The translations under genes were made by a program, and so were the position numbers. This document shows positions 1 through 11,722 of a stretch of DNA of 64,000 nucleotides, piece after piece (the first letter of the stretch is position 1; the number at the start of each line of letters is the position of its first letter). The notes under the pieces are model-generated. The model had not been told where the DNA came from, did no database searches, and saw only the letters and a list, made by a program, of their open reading frames with translations. The stretch covers positions 2,170,501 to 2,234,500 of the forward strand of contig VICG01000004.1 of NCBI GenBank assembly GCA_008692225.1. Direction: 5' to 3'. Source of the DNA: Monilinia fructicola. Taxonomy: Eukaryota > Ascomycota > Leotiomycetes > Helotiales > Sclerotiniaceae.

Positions 1-1560
1 ATGAGAGATGGACATTGGACAAGCGATTCGGCCCTGTCATTCTTTTTTCATACCCATGCCCAACACCCCGGATACTTTTGAGATGAATGATCGAAGGAAG
101 CCCCATACCCGGTACGGTACTTCGAGTTGTGTGTCCGAGTCATATCGATCGTCTCCTCCCTAGAGCAGCGTGGACGTTTCCAAAATTCCTTCGTTTGTGA
201 GTTGACAGAATGTGTGGATACATATGTCGTTTAGGCTTGCTTGTTGATAAAAAAGTCGTATGGGTATGGGCCGCACAGTCCACATCTAAGGAGAAGTCGA
301 TACTGGATATATTGAAATGATTGCCACATAATATAACTAATCAAGATCCAATACCGGCATCCTTACCCTAGAAATGCTCTATTTTTGGTGGCTTGACAGA
401 TAAATCTTGAAAATGCTCCATAGGGACCGGTAGTAGTACTGAGCATGAGTGGGTACGGGTGCATTCTTGAGGATGTGAGTAGGTGAGTGAGTGGGTATGC
501 GGGTGTGAGTATGAGTATGAGTATGAGTATGAGTGTATGAATGTGTGCGTGTGAATATGAATATGAATATGAATATGAATATGAATATGAATATGAATAT
601 GAATATGAATATGAATGTGAATGTGAATGTGAATGTGAATATAAATATGGATGTATGTGTGTGCATGTGTGTGTAGGTAGGTATGTATATCCATGGATGT
701 ATATGTATATGTATATGTGTGTGTGTGCATGTATGTGCATATATGTGTGTGTATAGTGTCCCTAAACACTCCTCAACTCGATAATCGAGTCAATGTCCTA
801 GAGGAAATGAGTGTTGTAAAGCTGTTGCTAGCAGATGTGCATATGGTCTCATTGCATTCTCTTAGGGTTTGACTGGCACGCATTCTTTTAGATAATACTA
901 TGGAAAATACACTTTTAGCAAAAAGGTAGTACAACATGTACGGTAATGAACAGTACTTTGGCACAATTCAATGCAATGCAGGACTACTTACCCACAAAGC
1001 TTTATGAACCCATGTAAGATCTTAATTTGATGCACTATGCACAGCGTTTATTGAAGCGGTCGGTAAGCAAGACGAAGACCCAAGATGAATCAATAAAAAA
1101 AGGACCTTTGGAGGGTGGAAGGGTGGAAGGAGTGGAAGGGTGGGAAGGGGTGGAAGGGGGATATCGGACTTGGAATCATATGATAGGCGCGATAGAGAAG
1201 AATCGAAATGAGAGATTACTCTTCCTTTACCTTGGCCAGCCATGGTTGATTGATTATCCACAGGGAGAGGTCTAACATCCATGACAAACACACACACACA
1301 CTCTCTCTCTCTCTCTGTGTCTCTCTCTCTCTCTCTCCCTCTGTCTGTCTCTTCCGAGCTTCCTTGTGCATCTCCCTTGTTGTTCTGTGTTTGATGTTTT
1401 GGTGTGGTGGTTGAAAAATCAAATATTGCATGTATATACTCGAGTATATATGTTCATAAAAAATTACGGGTAACGGTAATAGTAATAGTGTGTAACCGCG
1501 GCGGTAGATACCAGATAGGTACAAGCAGGTTTCATACGCGAAGAAATTATTCATTTTATA
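1..1560. other. gene-free stretch with microsatellites
   Basis: No credible coding exon was found. The reading frames between 363 and 769, on both strands, are only translations of dinucleotide and hexanucleotide repeats. The stretch at 1,022-1,563 also holds CT/CA-rich simple sequence around 1,291-1,340. I see no tRNA or rRNA here. Confidence 0.6.
505..760. repeat. compound microsatellite (GAGTAT / GAATAT / GAATGT / GTATAT)
   Basis: About 255 bases of nested six-base repeats. GAGTAT units at about 505-535 give way to GAATAT units at about 552-615, then GAATGT at about 612-640, then GT/TA-rich sequence to about 755. The stepwise change of unit suggests expansion of one ancestral hexamer with point changes. 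It creates long spurious reading frames on both strands. Confidence 0.95.
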
Positions 1561-2010
1561 CACGACGTAATTTAATTTAAGAGAGATACTAATAACGGTT
1601 ACTATACGTTTACATTAAGAATATAGATTTTATACTTTATTCATTTATATTTATAAAAAGTTTTTAGAACTTTATTTAAATATTCGATATAAATAAATAA
1701 AAACTTAAGTTTATATAGATTATATATTTTTATGCTCTATTTATTCTATATTATTTAAGTTTTATCTCTTTTTAAAAACATTTCTTTACTTTATTATATT
1801 ATATATACATTTATATACTATTTATATACTATTTATATATACTATTTATATACTATTTATATACTATTTATATACTATTTATATACTATTTATATACTAT
1901 TTATATATATATTCATATACTATTTATAACTATTTATATACTATTTATATACTATTTATATAATATTATTATTTTATTTATAAATTATTAAATTAAATGA
2001 TAAAAGATTA
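1560..2010. repeat. AT-rich island with ~11-bp tandem repeats
   Basis: Almost pure A/T sequence. Between about 1,800 and 1,965 a unit close to ATTTATATACT is repeated many times. No coding potential. In Pezizomycotina such islands are often products of repeat-induced point mutation of old transposons, but no element is recognisable, so that origin is inference. Confidence 0.9.
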
Positions 2011-2199
2011 ACTATATACTCGTACTACTTGTATCCTTCGATCCTTGCGATCCTTGCGATAGTTCATCTCATGAATGTATACGAACATACTCCGTATATA
2101 TAGAACCAAAGATATTAGAATATCATCATTATAGCATATATCATATCCCATGTATCATATACCATCATACATATATGTTATTTCAAATTGTAAGCTTAT

Positions 2200-5100
2200 A
2201 TGTTTTCATCCTTCTTAATTACATTTCGTCTTGGACGCACATTAATTCCTGATCTATTCATATAGTTACAGTCGTTTGACTACCCAACAACTTCTTTCTT
2301 ATTATATCCATTGCAAGGGAATCTAAAACGATTGTCCACATACGGAGTATTGAATACGGATGGATCCGGACGGGTGCGGTGCGGATACGGGTAATAACAT
2401 CATTTTTGTTGCTGCTGTTGTTGCATTGGTGATCGCTGACTGATATGCGAATTTCAAGAAATGGATCTTGACTTAGGTTCTGAAGGCTAGAACCTATCAT
2501 GGTTTAGAATTGCCATCGCAGCGAGACGTATCATATGATAATATGGGACTTGGTATGTTCCTCATAGGTCAGATAATAACCGCCTCAGGATATGAAAGGC
2601 CTTCATGCAACGGTATGCCATCCTGCCTCATTTCGTAGATGTCGAAATGGCAGGGATGCATATCAGTATGTTACGAAGGAACACGGGCTATCGATTTGAA
2701 GCAGTCTGAAAATCCGAGTCTAAGGATTGGAAAGCAGCATGCCCAAATGAGGACGGAGAATCCAAGAAGGATATCTAGCATCTCATTGCCCAATAATGCC
2801 CAGAGAAGACTCCGTACTTTCAACAGAATTACCTACGATAATAGGTGTCGGTCGGTACCAAGCCAAGAGGTCCTCGCATAAGCTAATCGAGGTGGAGGTA
2901 TATCGGTTCATCTTATGTAGATCAAAAGATTTTTATATTCCATATTAGATCAAGATCAATAAATTCACACAGAGATACCGAAACCTGGTTGTTTCTAGAA
3001 GCCCTAGACACGTCCTTCTCAATCCTTTCAGGGTCATTCACAATATTCAAATCTTCTTCTACTCCACCAGCTTCTTGACCGGACCCATCATTTTCGGCCG
3101 AGGATTCTATTTTGGAATGCCCGGTACCGATCGGGAAGCGGCACTCAATGTTCAATTAGCCTATGTGCGGCGAATGCTTCTCTTCTACAGGGTATATCGG
3201 AATGCTAGAAGGGGAATCTCAGAAAACATACAGGGCTCAAGTCTTAAGGCCCTATCAGATTCAGGAGAATCTCATCTAGCATTGGACTACATTGAACATG
3301 GAGCGTGGAACCATTATCGGTCGTTCTTCCGCTGCACAGATCATCACTTGGTCAAATTCTTCAGCTGCACTTGAATGCACAAGTCAGTCTTGCAGTACGA
3401 CTCATGCAGCGAGGGATCATCATGCACGCCACGGGCCACACAACATGAAGTCTTAAGATTTCCGTTTTCGATACTTCTTGTACCTTTGGTATTGCCATTA
3501 CTATCCCATCTCCACATCAAATTTGGCCTCCAATTTGTGATTTGACGGGTAGGCGGGACCTTACATGATGCGTCCCGCTTCCTCTTCGGACGAGGTACAC
3601 ACACATGGCAATTTAATTTTCTTAACGACATGTCAGAAAGCGAGATCTCGACTTCTTGCCGCCGATCTTCCTTGCATCTCAGGTTACACAAACTAATCAG
3701 CTCTCACGATGGCAGTCTGGGGCAAATTACTACAGGGCCGGTATCACTCCTCTTCTCGACAATCATTGCACCCTGCGATCAAAATCCACTCATTATCAGC
3801 TTTTGGCATTGATGCCTCTCGGTTCAGACTCAATCCTGATATTATCCTCGTGGTTGAGTGATGGAGTGATTGAGTTGAATCCTGTGGACTTACCAACGAA
3901 CGCGTATAGTGCCATCTAGTATGAGACTTCATATAGGGATACGATTCAGGGGCAAACTCATGCTGGATATCCTGCGATGCACACTTCAAACGGTGGTCGT
4001 ATACTTGGCGCCTGCTCAGACGTGTCCCCAAGCCTTTCATGACGAAATGGTGGAGACTCGGATTGCTACCCAACTGTCTATCCTACTTATCAACGTTCTA
4101 ACTCGTAATGTGACTTGCTTGCGATCACTGATATCTGTTGCCGCCCAAAGGCCAGTGCCACAACTTTACGGCTCGAAGGTTCTTACAGCTGTTAACCGAA
4201 GGCAAACACATGGTATGTGCTCGTGATGTGCCCAGACAACGATATATCGAAATTAGATTTTGGTAATGGGATTCCAGATATGCAAGCCCTACAAGGTACA
4301 TGCCGGTACTTGAGTTGACCGCCCTCAAATACACTCATGAATATCCACAAAAGAAGTCCACGAAGGTTCCTTCAAGTCCTAACGACGGGGAAGAGTTAAC
4401 ATTTGCCGGCTGCTCCACAACAAATTAGGGTTGAAAACTCGTTTGAAAGATTTCAACAACTACGGTAATAGGCTAATAGCAGATGTTCTGTCCAGTGTCA
4501 ACATTGCTGAGACAATCTGCACTGATCAAGCCCCTTAAGGCAAAGCGTTTTCTGATTTAAACATGATATCGGGATTTCTAGAAGGCTTTCCTTCCTAGAT
4601 AGAGTACGAATCTCAGTGAGCTTAATGTGTTAGAAAGCGACTAGAAGACAAAAATGGATCAAGGGAAATGCCCAAACTGGAACGAGTCCCTTTTATGTCT
4701 CGGATTATTTCTGATAATTATGAACCAGAAATAAATTGGGACTAGGGAAAGTCAAATATCAAATTGGTTACAAATGAACACCAAGACAGGACAACATTCC
4801 TTCTGACGATTTTTGAAAGAAATCCCCTCCTCTGAACAGGTTTTGAGAATGAGACCAAATGATTAGCTGTTCAAGGATGAATTGTTATTATCTTAGCCTC
4901 AAGCCCCGGACGTTTACAAGGACAAGGATTTCGAAATACAATTCCATCTTCTCTCAGTCATTAGCTGATGCCAGCCCCTAATTTCATGACTTTTATGCTG
5001 GTGAGAGGCTTGTAGGCAATTGGAAAAGCTCGAGAGTTCTACTCGGAGAAGCACACAATACCTTCTTGAATACTTTTGGAATCATATATATCAAAGGTGA

Positions 5101-7400
5101 CAAAACTGCCGCTGAGCACTCCCTGCTACATGCAGTCGATACAGTACTGTGCTGTACAGTACCCAAAAAAAATCCTTGCAGCTGTCAAAGGTCTAAATCG
5201 TTACCGGATCGTCCATCAAAACTCGGATAAGTGTCCAGGGTCCTTGCCGTAGGCCGTTTGCACGGTCCAACGGTTGAGAATCCTTGCTGCCCCCGACACC
5301 CCCATCTCCCTTATCTCATTTCTCGAATTTTCATGGCCAAAGTCCATCCGGGGCGTCTGGCTTCCCGTCCCTGTTCAAGTCCCAGTTCAACTTCTCTTTT
5401 GTTCCGTTGATTATTAGGTGTATCTAAAAACAGAACCTGTATTACAACATCCACGATAGGATCTAGTGCGCAATTTTAGAAAGGTTGACGAATTCGTCAC
5501 AGTGGAGTCGATCGAATATATATATCTCTCTCTCTGTGTGTATGTGTGTGAGTACATACATACATATATGATTGAATACATTCATTGAGTGTCTAGCTAA
5601 ATTAAAAACGAGGGCTCGACTGCCAGATTCATTGTGCAAGGTTCCTCGTCCATTGCAGTTCTCGAAGAATTTTAATGTCCGAACCGAGCAAAGCAAGCAT
5701 TGTATCATAACCCCGGGACCCGGAGATAGGAATAGGTGGCGCAGCAAATTTTACCAGCTCTGGGGTTTGCAAGGCGATCCTATAGCTTTCAAGTCTCATC
5801 ATGGCTTCAATTTTCCTCATAGTAACGAGCTTTTATCTAAACGAAGAACGAAGAACGATGACCTTCATATCGTCATAGATACAGCGGTAGCATCGTACTT
5901 GAAAAGTCTGCAAGAGCGAAGTGGACGTGCTTTCACATGTGCTCACCAGGATTTTCATGCACTCATACAGCTCAAAAAATGCACCCGGTCCACATCTGGC
6001 GCATTTGGGCATGAGTTTGAAGAATTCCGTGCAGGGATTTATATGAATGTATCATTCAATTCGACCTAATAGGTACAAGTGACGCCACCCCATGTCAAAT
6101 TTTTATGTTTCGCTAGTGCACATACTGTGGCAGTCATCTGATTCTATCATTGGAGCGATTGGGGCAATTTGAGCGATTGGAAGGAAAACATGCCAAGTTG
6201 AGGCCCTCAACAGAAGAGGGGTTTGATTAGATGTTCGTTCGGAAAAGCTACGGACATATGGATCTCATACGATTCTCGCCGTAAATATTCTCAAAAATCA
6301 GAATTAAGTTGCATGCAGTGTGCAATCGACAGAAATTGGAAATACTATTATCGTGTTGCGTTGCTAATACCTTCTTCCTAGTCCTATAGGTGTAAGTAAG
6401 GTATGCAGAAGTAGTTTTTTCTGCAAGGCCTTGGCAATGACTTCAAAGGCGATGATGCAAAGTCTAACACTTTTGATGCCAATGTCCCAAATCGTATATC
6501 ATCATTTGTGAAACCTATATGTTTCCAGAAATCGCGGTCATTCTTTCTGTCAATCCCATCGCCATAATTAGGCCCCATACCTATACCTCACCCGTTAAAG
6601 AACGAGGATATTCTCCAAAGAGGAAACACTCCGTCTGAACCCCCTTCTCCTTTTCTCGATGCGAAATCTCAAGGCATTAGGAACTAAGAGTCATAGGTTC
6701 AACTGGGGAGAAGCAAGGCTTCCTGATAATAATTGGGGGCCACAACCTATACTTCCCAACAAATATTCAATGCAATGCTTCTCTACCCCGTGTCACCTTG
6801 AACGTCCCAAACGCTTCTCTGCACAGTTGCAGGTTCTGCAGATAAACTCCAATAGCTATTTCTACAAGCTTTCCGGATATACCCGACAAGCCGGAGCCAC
6901 ATGATATCTTGACGACTAACGAAACCTTTGAGATCGACTTTGGGTTACTTCATTAAGGCTTGCAGTATTTACCAATACAGCGTATTCTCGAGCTCATTCT
7001 TGTCTAGTTCCATCAAGTATTGGCCCTTATTCGATATCTCGAAGTATATCATGCTAGATAATGCATTTGTTTCTGTATATGGCTGTTGGGGGCATTCACA
7101 TTTCACTGACTGATATTATGAACAATCAATCATTCGTGGCCTCGTTCTTCATAATGCCTTCTTCCAACTCTATATCGGTTGCCCTTTCAGTATCGCCCGG
7201 CCGAGTAGTATCAGCCAAAGCTGTGTTCTCCTCCGGGATGCTGATGGCAAAGCAAAGAGGATACTAGACTTCCATATGCGACTGGCAATCAATGTCTCCT
7301 GACACACTGCGTCACATTTCTAGCCAAACGTTTTCGTCTCAGCAAGACTAGTATCATACATATACATTGTTGATACGTGATTCTTGATATTGGACGTCGT
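2200..7400. other. no confident gene; possible gene relics
   Basis: Only short open frames are present (up to 165 codons at 5,572-6,069), none of which I recognise. Some minus-strand pieces look like worn coding sequence. One is an acidic stretch at 2,922-3,155. Another, at about 7,128-7,247, reads as an acidic tail ending in a stop. A third, at about 2,700-2,830, is hydrophobic like a membrane segment. I could not chain them into one spliced gene, so none is annotated as a CDS. A real low-similarity multi-exon gene cannot be excluded. Confidence 0.35.
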
Positions 7401-10400
7401 AGCATAAATGATGCATATTATCATCATCCTTCGCAGCTTGATGTGATTTGCATGTAATGACCTCTCCGCCCTCCCCCCTCTCTCCCCTCTCCCCCCGAGC
7501 TTATTTTATATCCTCTTAGTGAGATTTAGAGAACAATCACTACAGGACAAAAGCACATAATTACTCGTATATATAGCGGGGCCGGTGCAGATATCATTGC
7601 CGCTGTGTGTCTCTTGTCTACAACCATACTTCGAAAAGGGTCGGTTGGCAACTAACCAGCCCTCTTCCGATTCGCTCGTCCCTCGCCAATGAATTTAACC
7701 ACCATATACCTATAGGCATTTATATTAATTCACAATTGCTACTAATGTATCTGGGGCGTAGACTTATTTGGCGAGTCATTTCACACCTGAATGCCGTTAT
7801 GACATATCTTTTATCATTGACATCAAAGTTTCATTTTCAATACTCGGAATTCAGGGCCCTTTCCATTCCAGATATCTCCCGGAGCCAACAATGCGTGGAT
7901 GTCTACGTTGTGGATGTATCTATAGCCATCATAGACTTTGAGATTATCATATTGTTGTCCTTTGGCCAACCTGAGGTCTAACACATGGTTTATGCTCTAG
8001 ATGATTTATCAATATAGGCAACAGCCCCTTACGAGACATGGTGAATGAATGTGTGCAGGTGAACTCGAAATGACTACTGGCGCTTTCCTCCAAGATCCTC
8101 CTTATGATCTGCGCCACAAAAACTTAAATTCAAACCCAAACCTTAAATACGAAAGTCTAAAGTCTAAAGTCTAAAGTCTAGATGCACATACTAGACATAA
8201 CGTAAAACCAACTGCCACATACCAACAGTGCCAGCAGCTTAATAATAGCGTGCATTTCCTTGCTTTCTCCTCAAGTCGGACATGACGCACTTTTAACTTC
8301 AAACCCACAGAATCCATCCCTTACAACAATAAGTCCCCGAAACCAAGAAACAGAAGGCAAGACAAAATACACAATCATCGTACGATGATGAAAATCGTGA
8401 GTTGTCGGAGGACCCGAGAAACCTTCTTCAGGTTCGGAACTCGGGAATTTAAATCAAAAAGGATGACGAAGATTTATGTAAGAAGCATGGAGCATGGCAG
8501 GAGTTCCAGCGCCAGGTATGTGGGATTTCAACTCTGAACTTTGTCCGGGTCATGCTTGCACTGTATGTCTGAACGGAACCCAATAGACGGACGTGAGTCT
8601 GGACGCAAATCCACCCATCAAGCATATGTGATATGATAGAAGCTTGCCAGGATCCACCCCGTACTCCACCTCATCCCTCGTCCCGGATCTGATCCGCGAT
8701 GATCATTATCGGCTGCCATATGTTTAATTTATCGAAGAACAGACGAGCAGAAGGCAGAAGAGGAAATGGGCGGGTGCCTAGAAGGGCAGAAGAATATGCA
8801 CCGAGATAAGTCGGGGTCTTAGACTTTAAGTCCTGGAGTATCTGTGGTCTCAACCCATGTCCATTGGTACCAATAACTCTCTTCCGGGCTTCCAGGTACC
8901 TTCTAGCTGCTTTCTAGGCATCCCCTACTCCGTCTACAGATTGGATTGGATGGGGCTTGTGCGACAATGTATGTTGAAATACAGTCTTAGATGTATGTAT
9001 TGGATAACAACGTTGATGGAAGATTAGGTCGGGGATGCTATGTGGGGGTGTGGAAATGGAGTTTGGGCGATGGCGACAGGGGAAGGGGGGAGGAACTATT
9101 GATTCTTGGCTTGGTGCGTGAATGTATGTGCAGTAGTATGTAAGATGCAGTAGGTGGTATAGACAGTATTTTACCGGGATCAAGTTGATTGGGAAGGAAT
9201 GACTTAAAGGGGCGGTGTCTGAAGATACTTCTGATTGTAACTTGTAGCTCGTAACTTGATTGCTTAGGGATCTTGTGTCGAGTGAGGGGTATGGCGTGCG
9301 CTCGTGTTATTAGGATGAATGGTTATTTACTCGAGGTGGTATGGAGAGGGGGGGGATGAAGTTAGGTGAGAGGTAGAAGGAACCATCTTTGATCGGTGAA
9401 AAGTTCGATGGATGTGGTTGGGTTGGAATTGGAAACGGTGAGAAGGGCTGGAAACCAAACCAGAGAAGATTCGCTGGGAGAAGGTGAGATCTTCCATATC
9501 AAGAACTCCTCCCCTTTCCTCCACACGCACCGTTTGTTCTGTGGAAAGACGCTGACAGATCTATCTCTACATAGATAACTTGTCCGCAAACCAGTCAGCT
9601 TGCAGCTTAGAGCTTATATCTATTATACCATTGTCGATTCGCTGTCGTCATGTTCAGGCCAGATCTGCGTGAACCTACACATCCAATGACTTCAATATCT
9701 CCACCGACGACGACGAGGGGCACATACACAAAACATACTGGGTATACCGCAGATGAACGACAAGTAAAACAGAGGTGGAGGTCTGAAGATGCATGCGCGA
9801 AGTTCATCGATTCCGCTCATCTTCGGCCTCCCCGTTCTCACGCTCAAACGCTTCAAGCGTGCGCCCCAACCTCTCAACACGTCGAACAAGAAAGAAGCGA
9901 GACCGAACAGCCCCGTCAAGCAACACCACACAGTCCCCGAACAACGAAGAGGTCTCACAGTCCGCGTTCTGGACTTTCGAATCCTTCCTCTGCTAGAATA
10001 CCCATCCCTGTGGAACCGTGCACGCGGTACAAACTCATCCTTTACACTCATGTGAATTCAGCGCACACAACTATCTGACCATGCCCTCCCTCTATCATGC
10101 CCTCATATGGCACCTACATCACCACGCGTGCGCCGCGCTTCCCTGCCGCACTGTGCTGTGAAAAGGTCAAAGAAACATGTCACACTATGTACATACATGC
10201 CATAGATACATCTTAATCCAATCTACACCTAAGCTCCCCTATCCCTTCCTCCCTCCCCCCCCCAAACCCATCCTCACCACTCCCCCCTCACACCCAACCT
10301 CATAGCCCCAAATACACCCCCTCCTCCCACAACAAAGTCCAGATGGCTCAGTGGTAGCGCACCGAGCTTTCACATCCCCTCAAACGGGACCGCTGCTTAA

Positions 10401-11722
10401 CATCCGAAGACCGTGCCTGTGTAAACTCAGTTCGTCTGGTTTGAATCCAATCTTCCATGATGCGCTACCGAGAATCGATTGAATTTTTTGGGGGCCTGTG
10501 TGTCTAAGTAAAATACGAGAATTTTTTTTGGGGGCCGCGACAAGTGCTCGAGATGCATCGGATGGGCGTCCCCACTTTTCACTTTTGATGCGGAATGTGC
10601 GACGTGTATTTTGGGACGAGACTCACGTTGAGAGGTGTGGTTAGTCGTCGACGGATGGTGGAAATATTCGACAAGTCTTGTTGTCGGCATATTCATGAAA
10701 AGGAAGGAGCCCCCTCTGCTTCAAAATCGTCACGATTGAACTTCATCCCCCCTGGATATCTCTCGACTCGCCGCCCTCGAAAACAAATTCAGAAGCCTTC
10801 TTACTCCGTCAATATAAAGCTTTCGTCCTCCCCCTCACCTTCACCTTCGCCCTTCAACACACCACACATATCCCCACCGCCTTCGACTTCGGGTATCTAT
10901 CTAATTCAGAAATGGGTGTTGTAATGATAGATATGCCAAGGTTATGGACATGAGTAAGGGATAGGACTTGACGTGAAGAGAGTATTGAGGCATGCCATAT
11001 CCACTGCATGGCAGCATATAGATTGCTATATTATTCTATCAGCTCGGTCGCTCACCAGCATGAAGGGATTCCATTAACCAATTACCCAGCAAGATCAACT
11101 TTCCTCATAAATCTCTTTCATACACTCTTTCTCTTGGAAACAGTATCGACCATACAAACCAGCCAACCCTAACTTCACTCCAACCTTTCACATCTGCGTA
11201 CCTGCAGATAAATATTTCATGAACTCACATTGTGTTGCTTCAAATCTATGTTACATATGCTATCTGATGCTATGAAATGTTGATACTTGGCTTTGTGCTG
11301 CTCACAAGTTTATAAAATGCCAATCAACATTAGCGCGTACCATTCACTCACCATATCCTTTGCAATACAAGAAATTCCTTCCTATGTGTTGATTTTTATC
11401 GTTCCCATCCTCTGACCTTTGGACATACCCAAACCCCATTTCATAATCCCAGTCCATACCAAGGCGAGAGAGAGAAGCCGATTCATGCGTAGAACAGAGG
11501 TAAATATAAATCAAATCTTCTTTTCCCTGTCGCCACCAGAACTGGAAACATGCTTCCTCGTGTATCCCGGTATCGTAATCAAGTAGCAACAAGAAAACTC
11601 CCATCCATGGTATCATAACCTGCCCTTTCTCAAAAGTGATCCTGGAAAATAAAACCCTAGCCACCATGAAAACCCCCCACCAGTATCGCGTTTCTATCAT
11701 TTTTGCTATCCTAACGTATGGC
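7400..11722. other. gene-free stretch upstream of the BLM10 3' end
   Basis: Short overlapping open frames on both strands (for example at 9,650-10,078 and 9,692-10,051) lack family resemblance and are not supported by splice context. C-rich sequence lies at about 10,240-10,330. A tRNA-like remnant at 10,336-10,451 is listed separately. The rest shows nothing I can name. Confidence 0.45.
10336..10451 (+). other. tRNA-like remnant (A-box and imperfect B-box)
   Basis: The sequence TGGCTCAGTGGTAGCGC near 10,344 fits a tRNA D-arm and RNA polymerase III A-box. GGTTTGAATCC at about 10,438-10,448 is a B-box/T-loop with T instead of the invariant C (GGTTCGAATCC expected). The 5' bases GTCCAGA are matched by TCTGG at about 10,435, but no full acceptor stem closes, and the anticodon arm ACCGAGCTTTCACA has no clean partner. 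The gap between boxes is long. I read it as a decayed or rearranged tRNA, not a working gene. Confidence 0.3.

Noticed and set aside
363..769. Overlapping 70-133-codon open frames on both strands
   Set aside because: They are translations of hexanucleotide microsatellites; no sequence outside the repeat supports them.
9650..10078. 142-codon plus-strand frame overlapping a 119-codon minus-strand frame
   Set aside because: Pro/Arg-rich in one direction and Arg-rich in the other, mutually overlapping, with no recognisable family or splice support.
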